Positions 8,289-17,201 of a stretch of 64,000 nucleotides of DNA are shown here, piece by piece. How positions within the stretch are numbered: the stretch's first letter is position 1; every line of letters starts with the position of its first letter. The position numbers and the translations under genes are program-made. The stretch is from positions 393,690 through 457,689 of the forward strand of contig NZ_JIAW01000004.1 of the NCBI RefSeq assembly GCF_000620625.1, in the 5' to 3' direction. Under the pieces are notes generated by a model. The model was given only the letters and a program-made list of their open reading frames with translations. It was not told the DNA's origin and ran no database searches. The DNA is from Mycobacterium sp. URHB0044. GTDB taxonomy: Bacteria; Actinomycetota; Actinomycetes; Mycobacteriales; Mycobacteriaceae.

Positions 8289-9317
8289 TTGAAGGCGATA
8301 CCCGTCATCGCGCTGACCGGTTACCTCGGCGCTGGCAAGACGAGTCTGCTCAATCACGTCCTTCGCGCACCCGGAGCGCGGATCGGCGTGGTGATCAATG
8401 ACTTTGGCGAACTCAACGTCGACGCGGCCCTGGTAACGGGGCAGATCGACGAGCCCGCGTCGATCGCCGGTGGGTGCATCTGTTGCCTGCCCGACGAAGG
8501 TGGGCTGGATGCGGCGCTGGAGAAGCTTGCCGATCCCCGACTGGAACTCGACGCCATCATCGTCGAGGCCAGCGGCCTGGCCGACCCGGTCGCGATATCC
8601 CGGATCATCCGCTTCAGCGGGGTCGAACGGGTGCGGCCCGGCGGCATCGTCGACGTCATCGACGCCGCCACGCACTTCGACACCGTCGATGCCACGAACA
8701 CCCCGCCGGCTCGATATGGTGCCGCGTCGTTGGTCGTGGTCAACAAGCTCGACCAGATCCCCGAGGCGGATCGCGTCACCATGGTGGAGCGCATCGAAAC
8801 GCGTGTGCGCGAATCCAATCCGGACGTGCACGTCGTCGGCGCGGTCGGCGCCAGAGTCGATCCCGCTCTGCTCTACGACGTGTCCGACATCGACGCCTCC
8901 GGACAGCTGTCGATCAGGGAACTGCTGATCGATTCGGCACAGGATCCCGCGCACGCCGATCAGCACGATCACGTCCACGCCGCCTCCGTCACGGCGACCA
9001 GCGAGGGCTGCGTCGACCCCGGCGTCCTGCTCGACCTGCTCGAACAGCCGCCGGCAGGCGTGTACCGCCTCAAGGGCATCGTCGCCGTCCGCTACTCCGC
9101 GCGGGTACGCACCTACGTCGTCAACGTCGTCGGCACGTCGATCCACGTGGCGGCCGCACCGCCGGCGGCACGCGCCAACTGCCTGGTGGCGATCGGCACC
9201 CGGTTCGACGTCGACGACGTTCGCACCCGCATGGAGGCGGCGGTGCGACCGCACGACGGCCCCGTCCCCACCTCCGGCGTCCGCCGCCTGCAGCGGTACC
9301 GGCGACTCAGCATCTGA
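8289..9317 (+). CDS. CobW/COG0523-type G3E GTPase, metal chaperone
   Basis: A 342-residue GTPase. Walker A is GYLGAGKT (residues 11-18), the metal-binding CxCC motif lies in GGCICC (61-66), and NKLD supplies guanine specificity. A histidine-rich stretch (DPAHADQHDHVHA) near residue 220 precedes the CobW C-terminal domain. Such proteins deliver zinc or cobalt to client enzymes. The TTG at 8289 is taken as start because GGGAG at 8280-8284 overlaps the permease stop; no ATG or GTG in frame fits. The client is unknown. Confidence 0.88.
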   Translation: MKAIPVIALTGYLGAGKTSLLNHVLRAPGARIGVVINDFGELNVDAALVTGQIDEPASIAGGCICCLPDEGGLDAALEKLADPRLELDAIIVEASGLADPVAISRIIRFSGVERVRPGGIVDVIDAATHFDTVDATNTPPARYGAASLVVVNKLDQIPEADRVTMVERIETRVRESNPDVHVVGAVGARVDPALLYDVSDIDASGQLSIRELLIDSAQDPAHADQHDHVHAASVTATSEGCVDPGVLLDLLEQPPAGVYRLKGIVAVRYSARVRTYVVNVVGTSIHVAAAPPAARANCLVAIGTRFDVDDVRTRMEAAVRPHDGPVPTSGVRRLQRYRRLSI

Positions 9318-9358
9318 GCACGGCCTCCCGATAGGCTGGGAACCATGGTGGGAACGCG

Positions 9359-10297
9359 ATGAGTGCTGGTCTGTTCGGCCTTCTCGACGACGTCGCGGCA
9401 TTGGCGCGGCTGGCGGCGGCGTCGGTCGACGACATCGGCGCTGCTACGGGCCGTGCGACCGCGAAGGCGGCGGGCGTCGTCATCGACGACACCGCGGTGA
9501 CGCCGCAGTACGTGCACGGGATCACCGCCGACCGCGAACTACCGATGATCAAGCGGATTGCCATCGGGTCCCTGCGCAACAAACTGGTGTTCATCCTTCC
9601 CGCGGCGCTGCTGCTGAGCCAATTCGTGCCGGTGGTCATCACCCCGATCCTGATGCTGGGTGCCACCTACCTCTGTTACGAGGGCGCCGAGAAGGTATGG
9701 GGCTGGTTCCCCGGGCACGACACCCACGCCGCACCGACCGCAGCCGTCGGCGAGGACGCCGAGAAGCAAATGACGGCCGGCGCCATCCGCACCGACTTCA
9801 TCCTCTCCGCCGAGATCATGGTCATCGCGCTGAACGAGGTTGCCGACCAATCCTTCTGGCCGCGGTTCATCATTCTCGTCATCGTCGCGCTGGTCATCAC
9901 CGCCGCGGTGTACGGGGTGGTCGCGCTCATCGTCAAGATGGACGACATCGGCCTCAACCTCGCGGGGCGCGCCTCGAAGTTCTCGCAGAAGATCGGCCGC
10001 GGACTCGTCGCGGCGATGCCCAAACTCCTGTCGGCGCTGTCGACCATCGGAACCGTCGCGATGCTGTGGGTCGGCGGCCACATCCTTCTGCAGGGGTCGG
10101 ACACGCTCGGCTGGCACGCGCCATACGGCTTCGTGCACCACCTCGAGGAAATCGTCCACCACGCCGTCGACGGGATCGGCGGCGTGCTCGCCTGGCTGGT
10201 CAACACCGGAGCTTCGGCCCTCATCGGCCTGATCGTCGGCGCCATCGTGGTCGCCGTCATGCACCTGCTGCCGTTCGGCAAGAAGGCCGCACACTAG
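9359..10297 (+). CDS. DUF808 (YedI-type) membrane protein
   Basis: A 312-residue protein beginning MSAGLFGLLDDVAALARLAA, the DUF808 N-terminal hallmark, followed by about six hydrophobic segments. It includes the family's LRNKLVFILPAALLLS and YLCYEGAEK motifs. It is an inner-membrane protein of unknown function. It follows the CobW gene after 41 bases and ends 53 bases before the R2lox gene. No partner can be deduced. Confidence 0.85.
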   Translation: MSAGLFGLLDDVAALARLAAASVDDIGAATGRATAKAAGVVIDDTAVTPQYVHGITADRELPMIKRIAIGSLRNKLVFILPAALLLSQFVPVVITPILMLGATYLCYEGAEKVWGWFPGHDTHAAPTAAVGEDAEKQMTAGAIRTDFILSAEIMVIALNEVADQSFWPRFIILVIVALVITAAVYGVVALIVKMDDIGLNLAGRASKFSQKIGRGLVAAMPKLLSALSTIGTVAMLWVGGHILLQGSDTLGWHAPYGFVHHLEEIVHHAVDGIGGVLAWLVNTGASALIGLIVGAIVVAVMHLLPFGKKAAH

Positions 10298-10321
10298 TCA
10301 CGCGCGGCAAGCTCGGTTGAC

Positions 10322-10337
10322 TGTGACCTGGCTCACA
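10322..10337. promoter_or_regulatory. CRP-type binding site (TGTGA-N6-TCACA)
   Basis: The 16 bases TGTGACCTGGCTCACA match the CRP consensus TGTGA-N6-TCACA exactly. The site lies one base upstream of a -10-like TAGAAT (10339-10344), which is itself 6 bases before the R2lox ATG. The centre falls about 21 bases before the predicted start site, inside the -35/-10 spacer, so bound CRP would more likely repress than activate by the class II mode. Confidence 0.75.
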
Positions 10338-10338
10338 G

Positions 10339-10344
10339 TAGAAT
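10339..10344 (+). promoter_or_regulatory. -10 element of R2lox, leaderless
   Basis: TAGAAT followed by six bases and the ATG at 10351. There is no Shine-Dalgarno sequence, so a leaderless transcript is predicted. Confidence 0.6.
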
Positions 10345-10350
10345 GAACCG

Positions 10351-11298
10351 ATGTCAACGCGGACACATTCACAGTCGCTCGGTGCGGGTGGCCTCAATTG
10401 GAACAGCCTGCCGCTCAAGCTGTTTGCCGGCGGCAATGCCAAGTTCTGGGATCCGGCCGACATCGACTTCTCCCGTGACCAGGAGGACTGGGAATCCTTG
10501 ACGGAAGTCGAGCGCGACTGGGCCACCCGGCTGTGCGCCGAGTTCATCGCCGGCGAGGAAGCGGTCACCCAGGACATCCAGCCCTTCATGGCCGCAATGC
10601 GGGCCGAAGGACGGCTGGGCGACGAGATGTACCTGACCCAGTTCGCGTTCGAGGAGGCCAGACACACCCAGGTATTCCGGCTGTGGCTCGACGCCGTCGG
10701 AATCACCGACGACCTGCACCGCTACCTCGACGACCTGCCGTCGTACCGGAAGATGTTCTACGAGGAACTCCCCCAGTCGCTGGATACGCTTTCGAGTGAT
10801 CCTTCACCTGCCGCCCAGGTTCGGGCGTCGGCGACGTACAACCACGTCATCGAAGGGATGATGGCGCTGACGGGATACTATGCGTGGCACAAGATTTGCA
10901 TCGGTCGCGGCATTCTTCCCGGCATGCAGGAGCTGATCCGGCGCATCGGTGACGACGAGCGCCGCCACATGGCATGGGGCACCTTCACGTGTCGGCGCCA
11001 CGTCGCCGCCGACGATGCCAATTGGGCGGTCTTCGAAACCCGGATGAACGAGCTGATTCCGCTGGCATTGCGCAACACCGAAGAGGGCTTCGCGCTCTAC
11101 GACCCCGACCACGTTCCCTTCGACCTGACGATGGACGAGTTCATGCAGTATGCGGCCGACAAGGGAATGCGTCGGCTCGGCACGATCAGCAGCGCCCGGG
11201 GACGGCCGCTCGGCGACATCGACGTCGACTATTCGCCGCTGCAGCTTGAGGACGCTTTCGCCGACGAGGACAGCAAGGTCCTGGCCGCCGCGCGGTAG
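10351..11298 (+). CDS. R2-like ligand-binding oxidase (R2lox)
   Basis: A 315-residue ferritin-like protein similar to M. tuberculosis Rv0233. The six metal ligands of the Mn/Fe site are present: E69, E102, H105, E168, E203 and H206. So are V72 and Y163, the pair that forms the characteristic valine-tyrosine ether cross-link in this family, here numbered one higher than in the tuberculosis protein. R2lox proteins bind a long-chain fatty acid at the metal site and are thought to be oxidases; the physiological substrate is unknown. They are often mis-annotated as ribonucleotide reductase beta subunits. A CRP site and leaderless promoter precede it. Confidence 0.93.
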   Translation: MSTRTHSQSLGAGGLNWNSLPLKLFAGGNAKFWDPADIDFSRDQEDWESLTEVERDWATRLCAEFIAGEEAVTQDIQPFMAAMRAEGRLGDEMYLTQFAFEEARHTQVFRLWLDAVGITDDLHRYLDDLPSYRKMFYEELPQSLDTLSSDPSPAAQVRASATYNHVIEGMMALTGYYAWHKICIGRGILPGMQELIRRIGDDERRHMAWGTFTCRRHVAADDANWAVFETRMNELIPLALRNTEEGFALYDPDHVPFDLTMDEFMQYAADKGMRRLGTISSARGRPLGDIDVDYSPLQLEDAFADEDSKVLAAAR

Positions 11299-11305
11299 CA
11301 CTCGC

Positions 11306-12664
11306 TCAGAACGGCACGCCAACGCGTTTACTGACGCGGAAGACTTCGGTTTCTTCTGCCATCCCCTTGAGGTGCTGGGTGCCCAGACTGTCGAAACGCA
11401 GTCCCGAGCCCGCCGACAGATCACGAACGGTGCGACTCGCGAGGACCTCGTCGGCGTGCGCCATGCCTCCGATCCGCGCACCGACGTGGACCGCCATGCC
11501 GCTCCATTCGTCGCCGCGCCGCTCGCATTCGCCGATGTGCACGCCCACCCGTACGTGGATGCCGAGTCCGGCAAGGGTCGGCACGAGTTCCAGTCCGCAA
11601 CGGGCGGCCTTGGTGGGCCCGTCGAAGAGCGCGAAGACGCCGTCACCGGTGTGTTTGGCGCGCCGCCCGCCGTACTTCGACAGCAATCTGTCGACGAGTC
11701 GGTCATGAGCGTCGAGCTCGTGGCGCCACTGTGCATCGCCGTGCGCGCTGAGCAGCTCCGTTGAGCTGACGATGTCGGTGAACATCACCGTCGCGAGCAC
11801 CCGCTCGCCCGTCTCCTCGGATGATTGGCCGCAGACGAAGTCGAGTATGGCGGACGCCATCGCGTCGTCGAAGAGGCCGTGCGGCCCAGGCGGCAGTTCC
11901 TGGAATTCCGCGTCGGGGATGGCCGCTGCCAGTGCGGTGGCGGCCTCGACCGGGGCGACCAAATCACCCCGCCTGCCGAGGACGAGCGTCGGCGTGCGGA
12001 TGGTCTGCAACACCGGACGAACGTCGATCTCCGCGAGGGCTTGGAACAGCATCGACGCCATCATCGGGCTCGCCGAGGCGCGCTGAATCCGGCCGTACAT
12101 CTCGCGAAACCCTGGCACGTCGGCGATGGAACCGAAGAATGCTTCGGCCAAAGCGCCTTCGCCCCAATGGGTCTCGATGTCCTGGTGATACTCGGCTGCC
12201 TGGCCGGGATCGAAACCCCAAGGAAACTCCGGCAGTTCGGGAGTGAACCGAGGCAATGTTCCGTACAGCACCAGCGAGCGGACGCGCTGCGGATACGTCG
12301 CCGCGAACAGGATGCTCATCGGTCCGCCTTCGGACACACCGAACAGCGAGGGGCAATCGGCTCCGGCCGCATCCATTACCGCGTGTAGGTCGTCCATGCG
12401 TTCGTCGAGCGGCGGAACACGTGTGACCGGATCGGAAAGGCCGGTACCGCGCTTGTCCCAAGCAACGAACCGGGTGCGCTGGGCAAGCTGCTCGAAGAAC
12501 GTCGTGAACGGCAGGTCGGGGTCCACCAGCATGTCGACATTGCTGATCCAGCCGGGAACCCACACCAACGTCGGGTCTTGATCACCCAGCACGCGATATG
12601 CGAGGCGAACGGCCCCGTTCCGCGCGTAGTGCACTCCCCCGTCGATCACATGACCATCGTGCAC
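11306..12664 (-). CDS. Alpha/beta hydrolase fused to class III adenylate cyclase domain
   Basis: A 452-residue two-domain protein. Residues about 15-265 are an alpha/beta hydrolase with nucleophile elbow GVSEGG; about 285-440 form a class III nucleotide cyclase domain (ATVMFTDIVSSTELL, KHTGDGVFALFD, VRVGVHIGE). The metal-binding aspartates are present. No membrane segment is seen, so it is probably cytosolic. The same architecture recurs at 29283-30824 in this window. Its stop is 7 bases from the convergent R2lox stop. A GTG start at 12664 is used, but GTG codons at 12649 and 12634 are also possible. Confidence 0.87.
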   Translation of the reverse strand: MHDGHVIDGGVHYARNGAVRLAYRVLGDQDPTLVWVPGWISNVDMLVDPDLPFTTFFEQLAQRTRFVAWDKRGTGLSDPVTRVPPLDERMDDLHAVMDAAGADCPSLFGVSEGGPMSILFAATYPQRVRSLVLYGTLPRFTPELPEFPWGFDPGQAAEYHQDIETHWGEGALAEAFFGSIADVPGFREMYGRIQRASASPMMASMLFQALAEIDVRPVLQTIRTPTLVLGRRGDLVAPVEAATALAAAIPDAEFQELPPGPHGLFDDAMASAILDFVCGQSSEETGERVLATVMFTDIVSSTELLSAHGDAQWRHELDAHDRLVDRLLSKYGGRRAKHTGDGVFALFDGPTKAARCGLELVPTLAGLGIHVRVGVHIGECERRGDEWSGMAVHVGARIGGMAHADEVLASRTVRDLSAGSGLRFDSLGTQHLKGMAEETEVFRVSKRVGVPF

Positions 12665-12724
12665 CCGCCGGTCGGCTCTACACGTGCGTTTTCGTCGAGC
12701 CGACTTCGTGCGCGACCTACGACC

Positions 12725-13156
12725 TCAGCCGAGGGCGAACAACTCGAGCTGGATGTTGTCGGGATCGCGGAAGACGACCGTGGCGAAGGCGAACGGCTCG
12801 GCCACCTCCCTGATGCCGGAGTGTGCGATGCCGAGCTGGTCCAGCCGGGTGGTCCACGCCTCCAGCTCGTCGCGTGTGGCCACGTTGAAGGCCACGTGGT
12901 CCAGCCCGGTGCGGGCCTCGTCGAACTGCCGTCCGTCGTTGCCGGTATTGGTGTGCAGGCCGATGACGACACCCGAACGCGGCTCGATGAGCAACTCGGC
13001 GTAGCCCGTGTCCTCGCATTCGTAGTGCGGAAACGCCGTCGGGACGCGGTTCGCGCCCAGTAGCCGTTCGTACCAGCCAACGCTGGCCTCGAGGTCGGTC
13101 ACGGTGATGGAAATGTGGTGTATCCCGGCGATGCCGGGAACGGCGACCTCGGACAT
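12725..13156 (-). CDS. VOC (glyoxalase/dioxygenase superfamily) protein
   Basis: A 143-residue single VOC module pair with typical strands: IHHISITVTDLEASVGWYERLLG at the N-terminus, GLDHVAFNV in the middle and FRDPDNIQLELFAL at the end. The conserved H, H and E that could bind a metal are visible. The ATG at 13156 lies 5 bases after the mmpL stop, so it is co-transcribed and perhaps coupled with mmpL. The substrate is unknown; detoxification and ring cleavage are both possible. Confidence 0.85.
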   Translation of the reverse strand: MSEVAVPGIAGIHHISITVTDLEASVGWYERLLGANRVPTAFPHYECEDTGYAELLIEPRSGVVIGLHTNTGNDGRQFDEARTGLDHVAFNVATRDELEAWTTRLDQLGIAHSGIREVAEPFAFATVVFRDPDNIQLELFALG

Positions 13157-13161
13157 GCCCG

Positions 13162-16044
13162 TCAACTTCCCGTCGGAATCGGTGCGGTGGTCGGCTCGGG
13201 CCGGATTGCCGCGAGCCGCCGCCGTGATGCGGGGGTTCGAATGACTTGCGGCCACCAGAACCAACGTCCGAGTAATGCTGCGATCGCCGGCGTCATGAAC
13301 GACCGCACGATCAGGGTGTCGAAGAGCAGCCCCAACGCGATGGTGCTGCCGACCTGGGCGATGCTGCGCAGGTCGCCGAACATGAACGATCCCATGGTGG
13401 CCGCGAACACCAGACCCGCCGAGGTCACCACCGAACCCGAACCGGCCATGGCACGGATGATGCCGGTCTTGAGGCCGTGGTGCAGCTCCTCCTTGAACCG
13501 GGACACCAGCAGCAGGTTGTAATCGGATCCCACGGCCAACAGCAGGATGACGGACATCACCAGCACGATCCAGTGCAGCCGGATGCCAAACAGGTGCTGC
13601 CACACCAAGACCGAGAGCCCGAAGGACGTGCCGAGCGACAGGAGGACGGTTCCCACGATCACGGCCGACGCCACCACGCTTCGCGTGATGATCAGCATGA
13701 TGATGAAGATCAGGGCCACCGCAGACATCGCGGCGATCATCAGGTCGTACTTCGACCCGTCCGCCATGTCCTTGTAGGTGGCCGCGGTCCCACCGAGGTA
13801 GATCGTGGAACCTTCGAGCGGGGTGCCCTTGATGGCTTCCTTCGCCGCCTGCTTGATGGTGTCGATGTGCGAGATGCCCTCGGGGGTAGCGGGATCGCCC
13901 TCGTGCTCGATGGTGAAGCGCACCGACTTGCCGTCGGGTGAGATGAAGTTCTTCATGCCGCGTTTGAAGTCGCTGTTGTTGAACGCTTCCGGCGGCAGAT
14001 AGAACGAATCGTCGTTCCGCGATGCGTCGAACGCGTCGCCCATGGCGGTCGAGTTCTCCTGCATCGCCGACTGCTGATCCTGCGAACCCTTCTGGGTCGC
14101 ATACATCGTCAGCATCATTGTCTTCATGCTCTTCATCGTCTCGATCATCGACGGCATCAGCGCGACCATCTGCGGCATCAACGCATCGAGGCGTTCCATG
14201 TCGGGCATCAGGGCCTGGATGTCGTCGGTCATCGTGTCGATGCCGTCGAGGGTGTCGAAGACCGACCGGATCGACCAGCAGACCGGGATGTCGTAGCAAT
14301 GCGGTTCCCAGTACAGGTAGTTGCGCATCGGGCGGAAGAAGTCGTCGAAATTGGCGATGTTGTCGCGCAATTCGGCGATGTCGATCGTCATGCCCTTCAT
14401 CCGGGCGACCATGCTGTGCATCACGTCGGCCATCTGCATGGTGACGCTCTGCATCTTGGTCATGTTGTCGATCGTGGTCTGCATGTCGTCGGCCTGTTTG
14501 AGCATGTTGGCCGTCATGTCCTGGTTGTACTTCTCGTTCATCTTCTGACCGGTGCTCTGCATGCCGATCTGGAACGGGATCGTCGTGTGTTCGATCGGTT
14601 TGCCCGTGGGCCTGGTGATCGTCTGGACCCTCGCGATCCCCGGCGAATGGAAGATGGCCTTGGCGATCTTGTCGATGACGAGGAAGTCGGCGGAGTTGCG
14701 CAGGTCGTGGTCGCTTTCGACCATCAACAGCTCGGGGTTCATCCTCGCGGCGTCGAAATGCCGGTCAGCGACGGCATATCCGACGTTGGCCGGCGTATCG
14801 GCCGGCATGAAGTGGCGTCCGTCGTAGTCGGTCTTGTAGCCAGGCAGGGCGAGCAGGCCGATCAGCGCCAGCGCCAACGTCGCGACCAGAATCGGGCCGG
14901 GCCACCGCACCACCACGACGCCGATGCGGCGCCACCCTCGGGAACTGATCGCGCGCTTGGGGTCGAACAGCCCGAAGCGACTGCCAATGACGATGACCGC
15001 GGGGCCAAGCGTCAACGCCGCGATGACGGCGACGAGCACGCCCACCGCGCAGGGCACCGCCATCGTCTGAAACCACGGCAGGCGCGTGAACTTCAGACAC
15101 AGCAGTGCACCGGCGATGGTGAGGCCGGAGCCGAGCACCACATGCGCGGTGCCATGAAACATGGTGTAGTACGCCGTTTCCCGGTCCTCGCCGGCTCCGC
15201 GGGCTTCTTGGTACCGGCCGAGGAGGAAGATCGCGTAGTCGGTGCCCGCGGCGATCGCGATGAGCGTCAGCAGACTCGTCGCGAACGTCGAGAGCCCGAT
15301 GACGCCGGTGTTGCCGAGAAAGGCGACGATTCCCCTGGAGGCACCGAGTTCGAGGAACACCATCAGCAGGGTCAGGACCGTGGTGACGATCGAGCGATAC
15401 ACGAAGAGCAGCATGATCGCGATGACGACCAGCGTGACGGCCGTGGCCTTCGCCGCACCCTTGTCGCCGGCGACCCGCTGGTCGGCGTTCATCGCCGCGC
15501 CTCCGGTGACGTAGGCCTTGACTCCTGGCGGGGCTGGCGTCTCGTCGATGATGTCGCGCACGGCGGCGATGGACTCGTTGGCCCGCGTCTCGCCCATGTT
15601 CCCGCGCAGATACAGCTGTACGAAGGCGGCCTTGCCGTCGCCGCTCTGCGCGCCCGAGGCGGTCAACGGGTCACCCCAGAAGTCCGCGACGTGCTCTACG
15701 TGCGCCGTATCGGCTTGAAACTTCTTGACCAGCTCGTCGTAGAAGTGGTGGGAATCGGCGCCGAGCGGCTTCTCCCCCTCGAGGATGACCATCGCGTTGC
15801 TGTCGGAGTCGAACTCTTGGAAATTGGCCCCGACGCGCTGCATCGCCATGAAGGCAGGCGCGTCGTGGGCGTTCATCGAGACGGTGTGAGCCTCGCCGAC
15901 CTTCTCAAGCGTCGGTACGAAGACGTTGGTGACGACGGTCAGCGCCAGCCAGGCGAGCACGATGGGTACCGCAAGGACGCGGATGACGTGCGCAATCTTG
16001 GACCGCTCCGGCGACACCGTCGCCAACCGATCAACGATCGCCAT
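13162..16044 (-). CDS. MmpL-family RND lipid transporter
   Basis: A 960-residue inner-membrane RND transporter with about 12 membrane segments. The motif [16 protein letters not shown] in the first transmembrane bundle and [16 protein letters not shown] in the second are MmpL hallmarks. A long methionine-rich helical segment (about residues 480-640) fills the second periplasmic loop. MmpL proteins export cell-envelope lipids or siderophores. No mmpS gene is adjacent; the only partner is the downstream VOC gene. The 236-base upstream region carries an inverted repeat near 16094-16122. Confidence 0.93.
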   Translation of the reverse strand: MAIVDRLATVSPERSKIAHVIRVLAVPIVLAWLALTVVTNVFVPTLEKVGEAHTVSMNAHDAPAFMAMQRVGANFQEFDSDSNAMVILEGEKPLGADSHHFYDELVKKFQADTAHVEHVADFWGDPLTASGAQSGDGKAAFVQLYLRGNMGETRANESIAAVRDIIDETPAPPGVKAYVTGGAAMNADQRVAGDKGAAKATAVTLVVIAIMLLFVYRSIVTTVLTLLMVFLELGASRGIVAFLGNTGVIGLSTFATSLLTLIAIAAGTDYAIFLLGRYQEARGAGEDRETAYYTMFHGTAHVVLGSGLTIAGALLCLKFTRLPWFQTMAVPCAVGVLVAVIAALTLGPAVIVIGSRFGLFDPKRAISSRGWRRIGVVVVRWPGPILVATLALALIGLLALPGYKTDYDGRHFMPADTPANVGYAVADRHFDAARMNPELLMVESDHDLRNSADFLVIDKIAKAIFHSPGIARVQTITRPTGKPIEHTTIPFQIGMQSTGQKMNEKYNQDMTANMLKQADDMQTTIDNMTKMQSVTMQMADVMHSMVARMKGMTIDIAELRDNIANFDDFFRPMRNYLYWEPHCYDIPVCWSIRSVFDTLDGIDTMTDDIQALMPDMERLDALMPQMVALMPSMIETMKSMKTMMLTMYATQKGSQDQQSAMQENSTAMGDAFDASRNDDSFYLPPEAFNNSDFKRGMKNFISPDGKSVRFTIEHEGDPATPEGISHIDTIKQAAKEAIKGTPLEGSTIYLGGTAATYKDMADGSKYDLMIAAMSAVALIFIIMLIITRSVVASAVIVGTVLLSLGTSFGLSVLVWQHLFGIRLHWIVLVMSVILLLAVGSDYNLLLVSRFKEELHHGLKTGIIRAMAGSGSVVTSAGLVFAATMGSFMFGDLRSIAQVGSTIALGLLFDTLIVRSFMTPAIAALLGRWFWWPQVIRTPASRRRLAAIRPEPTTAPIPTGS

Positions 16045-16093
16045 CGCCTTGCCCCCGATCAGGCCCTTAGCCGCCGACAGGCAAGCCTTGCGC

Positions 16094-16122
16094 GTAACAC
16101 GAAGTGTCGCGCGTGTAATACG
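16094..16122. promoter_or_regulatory. Inverted repeat upstream of mmpL
   Basis: The segment has outer arms related as CGTAACAC and GTGTAATACG, with a nested ACAC-GAA-GTGT. It lies 50-78 bases upstream of the mmpL start in an otherwise featureless intergenic region. It could be an operator; no cognate regulator is encoded next to it. Confidence 0.35.
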
Positions 16123-16274
16123 TTTAGTCCATCAAACTGTTCCCTGTCAATCGCTGGCCAGCGCCGGTCCACCTCGTCAGGTTGTCGAGTCTTGGGCCCG
16201 GTCAGAGGCAACGACCCCGCGCATACGCGGGAAATGAATCATCCGAGTCGTGCATCGCGCAGCGCTTCCCGCGT

Positions 16275-16280
16275 TAGTCT
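16275..16280 (+). promoter_or_regulatory. -10 element of the peroxiredoxin fusion gene, leaderless
   Basis: TAGTCT lies six bases before the ATG at 16287, with no ribosome site. This spacing supports the ATG over the TTG at 16281 as the true start. Confidence 0.55.
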
Positions 16281-16286
16281 TTGCCG

Positions 16287-17153
16287 ATGCTCGCGGGCGA
16301 CAAGGCGCCTGACTTCAGTCTGCTCGATCATTCGGGTCGGCCGCGGACACTGTCCGCGCTCCTGGCCGATGGGCCGGTGGTGCTGTTCTTCTTCCCGATA
16401 GCGTCCTCACCGATCTGTACAGCCCAGGCCTGTCATTTTCGGGACCTGAGCAGTGAATTCGCCGCGGTGGGCGCCCAGCGGGTGGGCATCAGCACCGACA
16501 CCGTCGACAGGCAAACGCACTTCGCCGAGCAGCGCTCATTCGACTATCCGCTGCTCTCCGACGCGGACGGCGTGGTGTCCGAGTTGTTCGGGGTGCGCCG
16601 AGGCAGGTTCGCCAAGCTGCGCAAATCCGTCGTGGCGCGTGAGGCCCGGCGTGGGCGGCACAGTCGGCGCCGTGGCCTGCTGGCCCGGGTGCTGCCGGTC
16701 AGACGGACCACATTCGTCATCGACACCGACCGCACCGTACTCAAGGTCGTCTCCAGCGAGCTGCGCGCATCGGTGCACGCCGACCAGACCTTGCGGTTCT
16801 TGCAGAACCACGCGGTGGCACATGGCTTGCCACATGTCCGGGAGAAGCACACCGACCCCGGGGTCGAACTGCCACTCGAGGCTCCGGTCGAAGCGCTCAA
16901 CACCAGAACGAAGCCGCCGCGCTGGCCGAGAAATGATGTGCGAGAACAGATCCTGACGTGTTGCGTGGACAACCCCTCGGTCGCCGAGATCGCCGCTCAA
17001 TTGTCCTTGCCGCTCGGTGCGACGCGGTTCCTCGTCGGCGACCTGGTGACACAGGGTTATTTGCGGGTGCACGCCATCTCCGGTGACTCGACGACGATCG
17101 ACGAACGACGTGAACTGATAAGAAGGACCCTGATTGGCCTGCGCGCACTCTGA
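16287..17153 (+). CDS. Peroxiredoxin (Bcp/PrxQ type) fused to a DUF742 domain
   Basis: A 288-residue protein with two recognisable parts. Residues 1-175 are a PrxQ/Bcp thioredoxin fold: APDFSLLDHSG, then the peroxidatic C44 and resolving C49 in SPICTAQACHFRD, and later RTTFVIDTDRTVLKV. Between the core strands is an unusual basic insert of about 35 residues (RRGRFAKLRK through RRGRHSRRRG). Residues about 200-288 match DUF742: a LPLEAPVEAL lead-in, SVAEIAAQLSLPLGATRFLVGDLVTQGYLRVH, and a final RTLIGLRAL helix. DUF742 proteins usually occur as stand-alone members of conservon operons with a Roadblock protein and a small GTPase. One continuous frame covers both parts. Confidence 0.85.
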   Translation: MLAGDKAPDFSLLDHSGRPRTLSALLADGPVVLFFFPIASSPICTAQACHFRDLSSEFAAVGAQRVGISTDTVDRQTHFAEQRSFDYPLLSDADGVVSELFGVRRGRFAKLRKSVVAREARRGRHSRRRGLLARVLPVRRTTFVIDTDRTVLKVVSSELRASVHADQTLRFLQNHAVAHGLPHVREKHTDPGVELPLEAPVEALNTRTKPPRWPRNDVREQILTCCVDNPSVAEIAAQLSLPLGATRFLVGDLVTQGYLRVHAISGDSTTIDERRELIRRTLIGLRAL

Positions 17154-17201
17154 GGCAGCGCTATCAGCCCGGCGACGTCGGGTCCGATCGCCCTAGCGGG
17201 G

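Noticed and set aside
10351..11298. Ribonucleotide reductase beta subunit
   Set aside because: The ligand set E69/E102/H105/E168/E203/H206 together with V72 and Y163 identifies R2lox; there is no large-subunit gene nearby.
14299..16401. Long plus-strand open frame opposite mmpL (about 700 codons)
   Set aside because: It is rich in Arg, His, Asp and Gly with no motif. High-GC bias opens this frame; the minus-strand MmpL has clear RND motifs and membrane helices.
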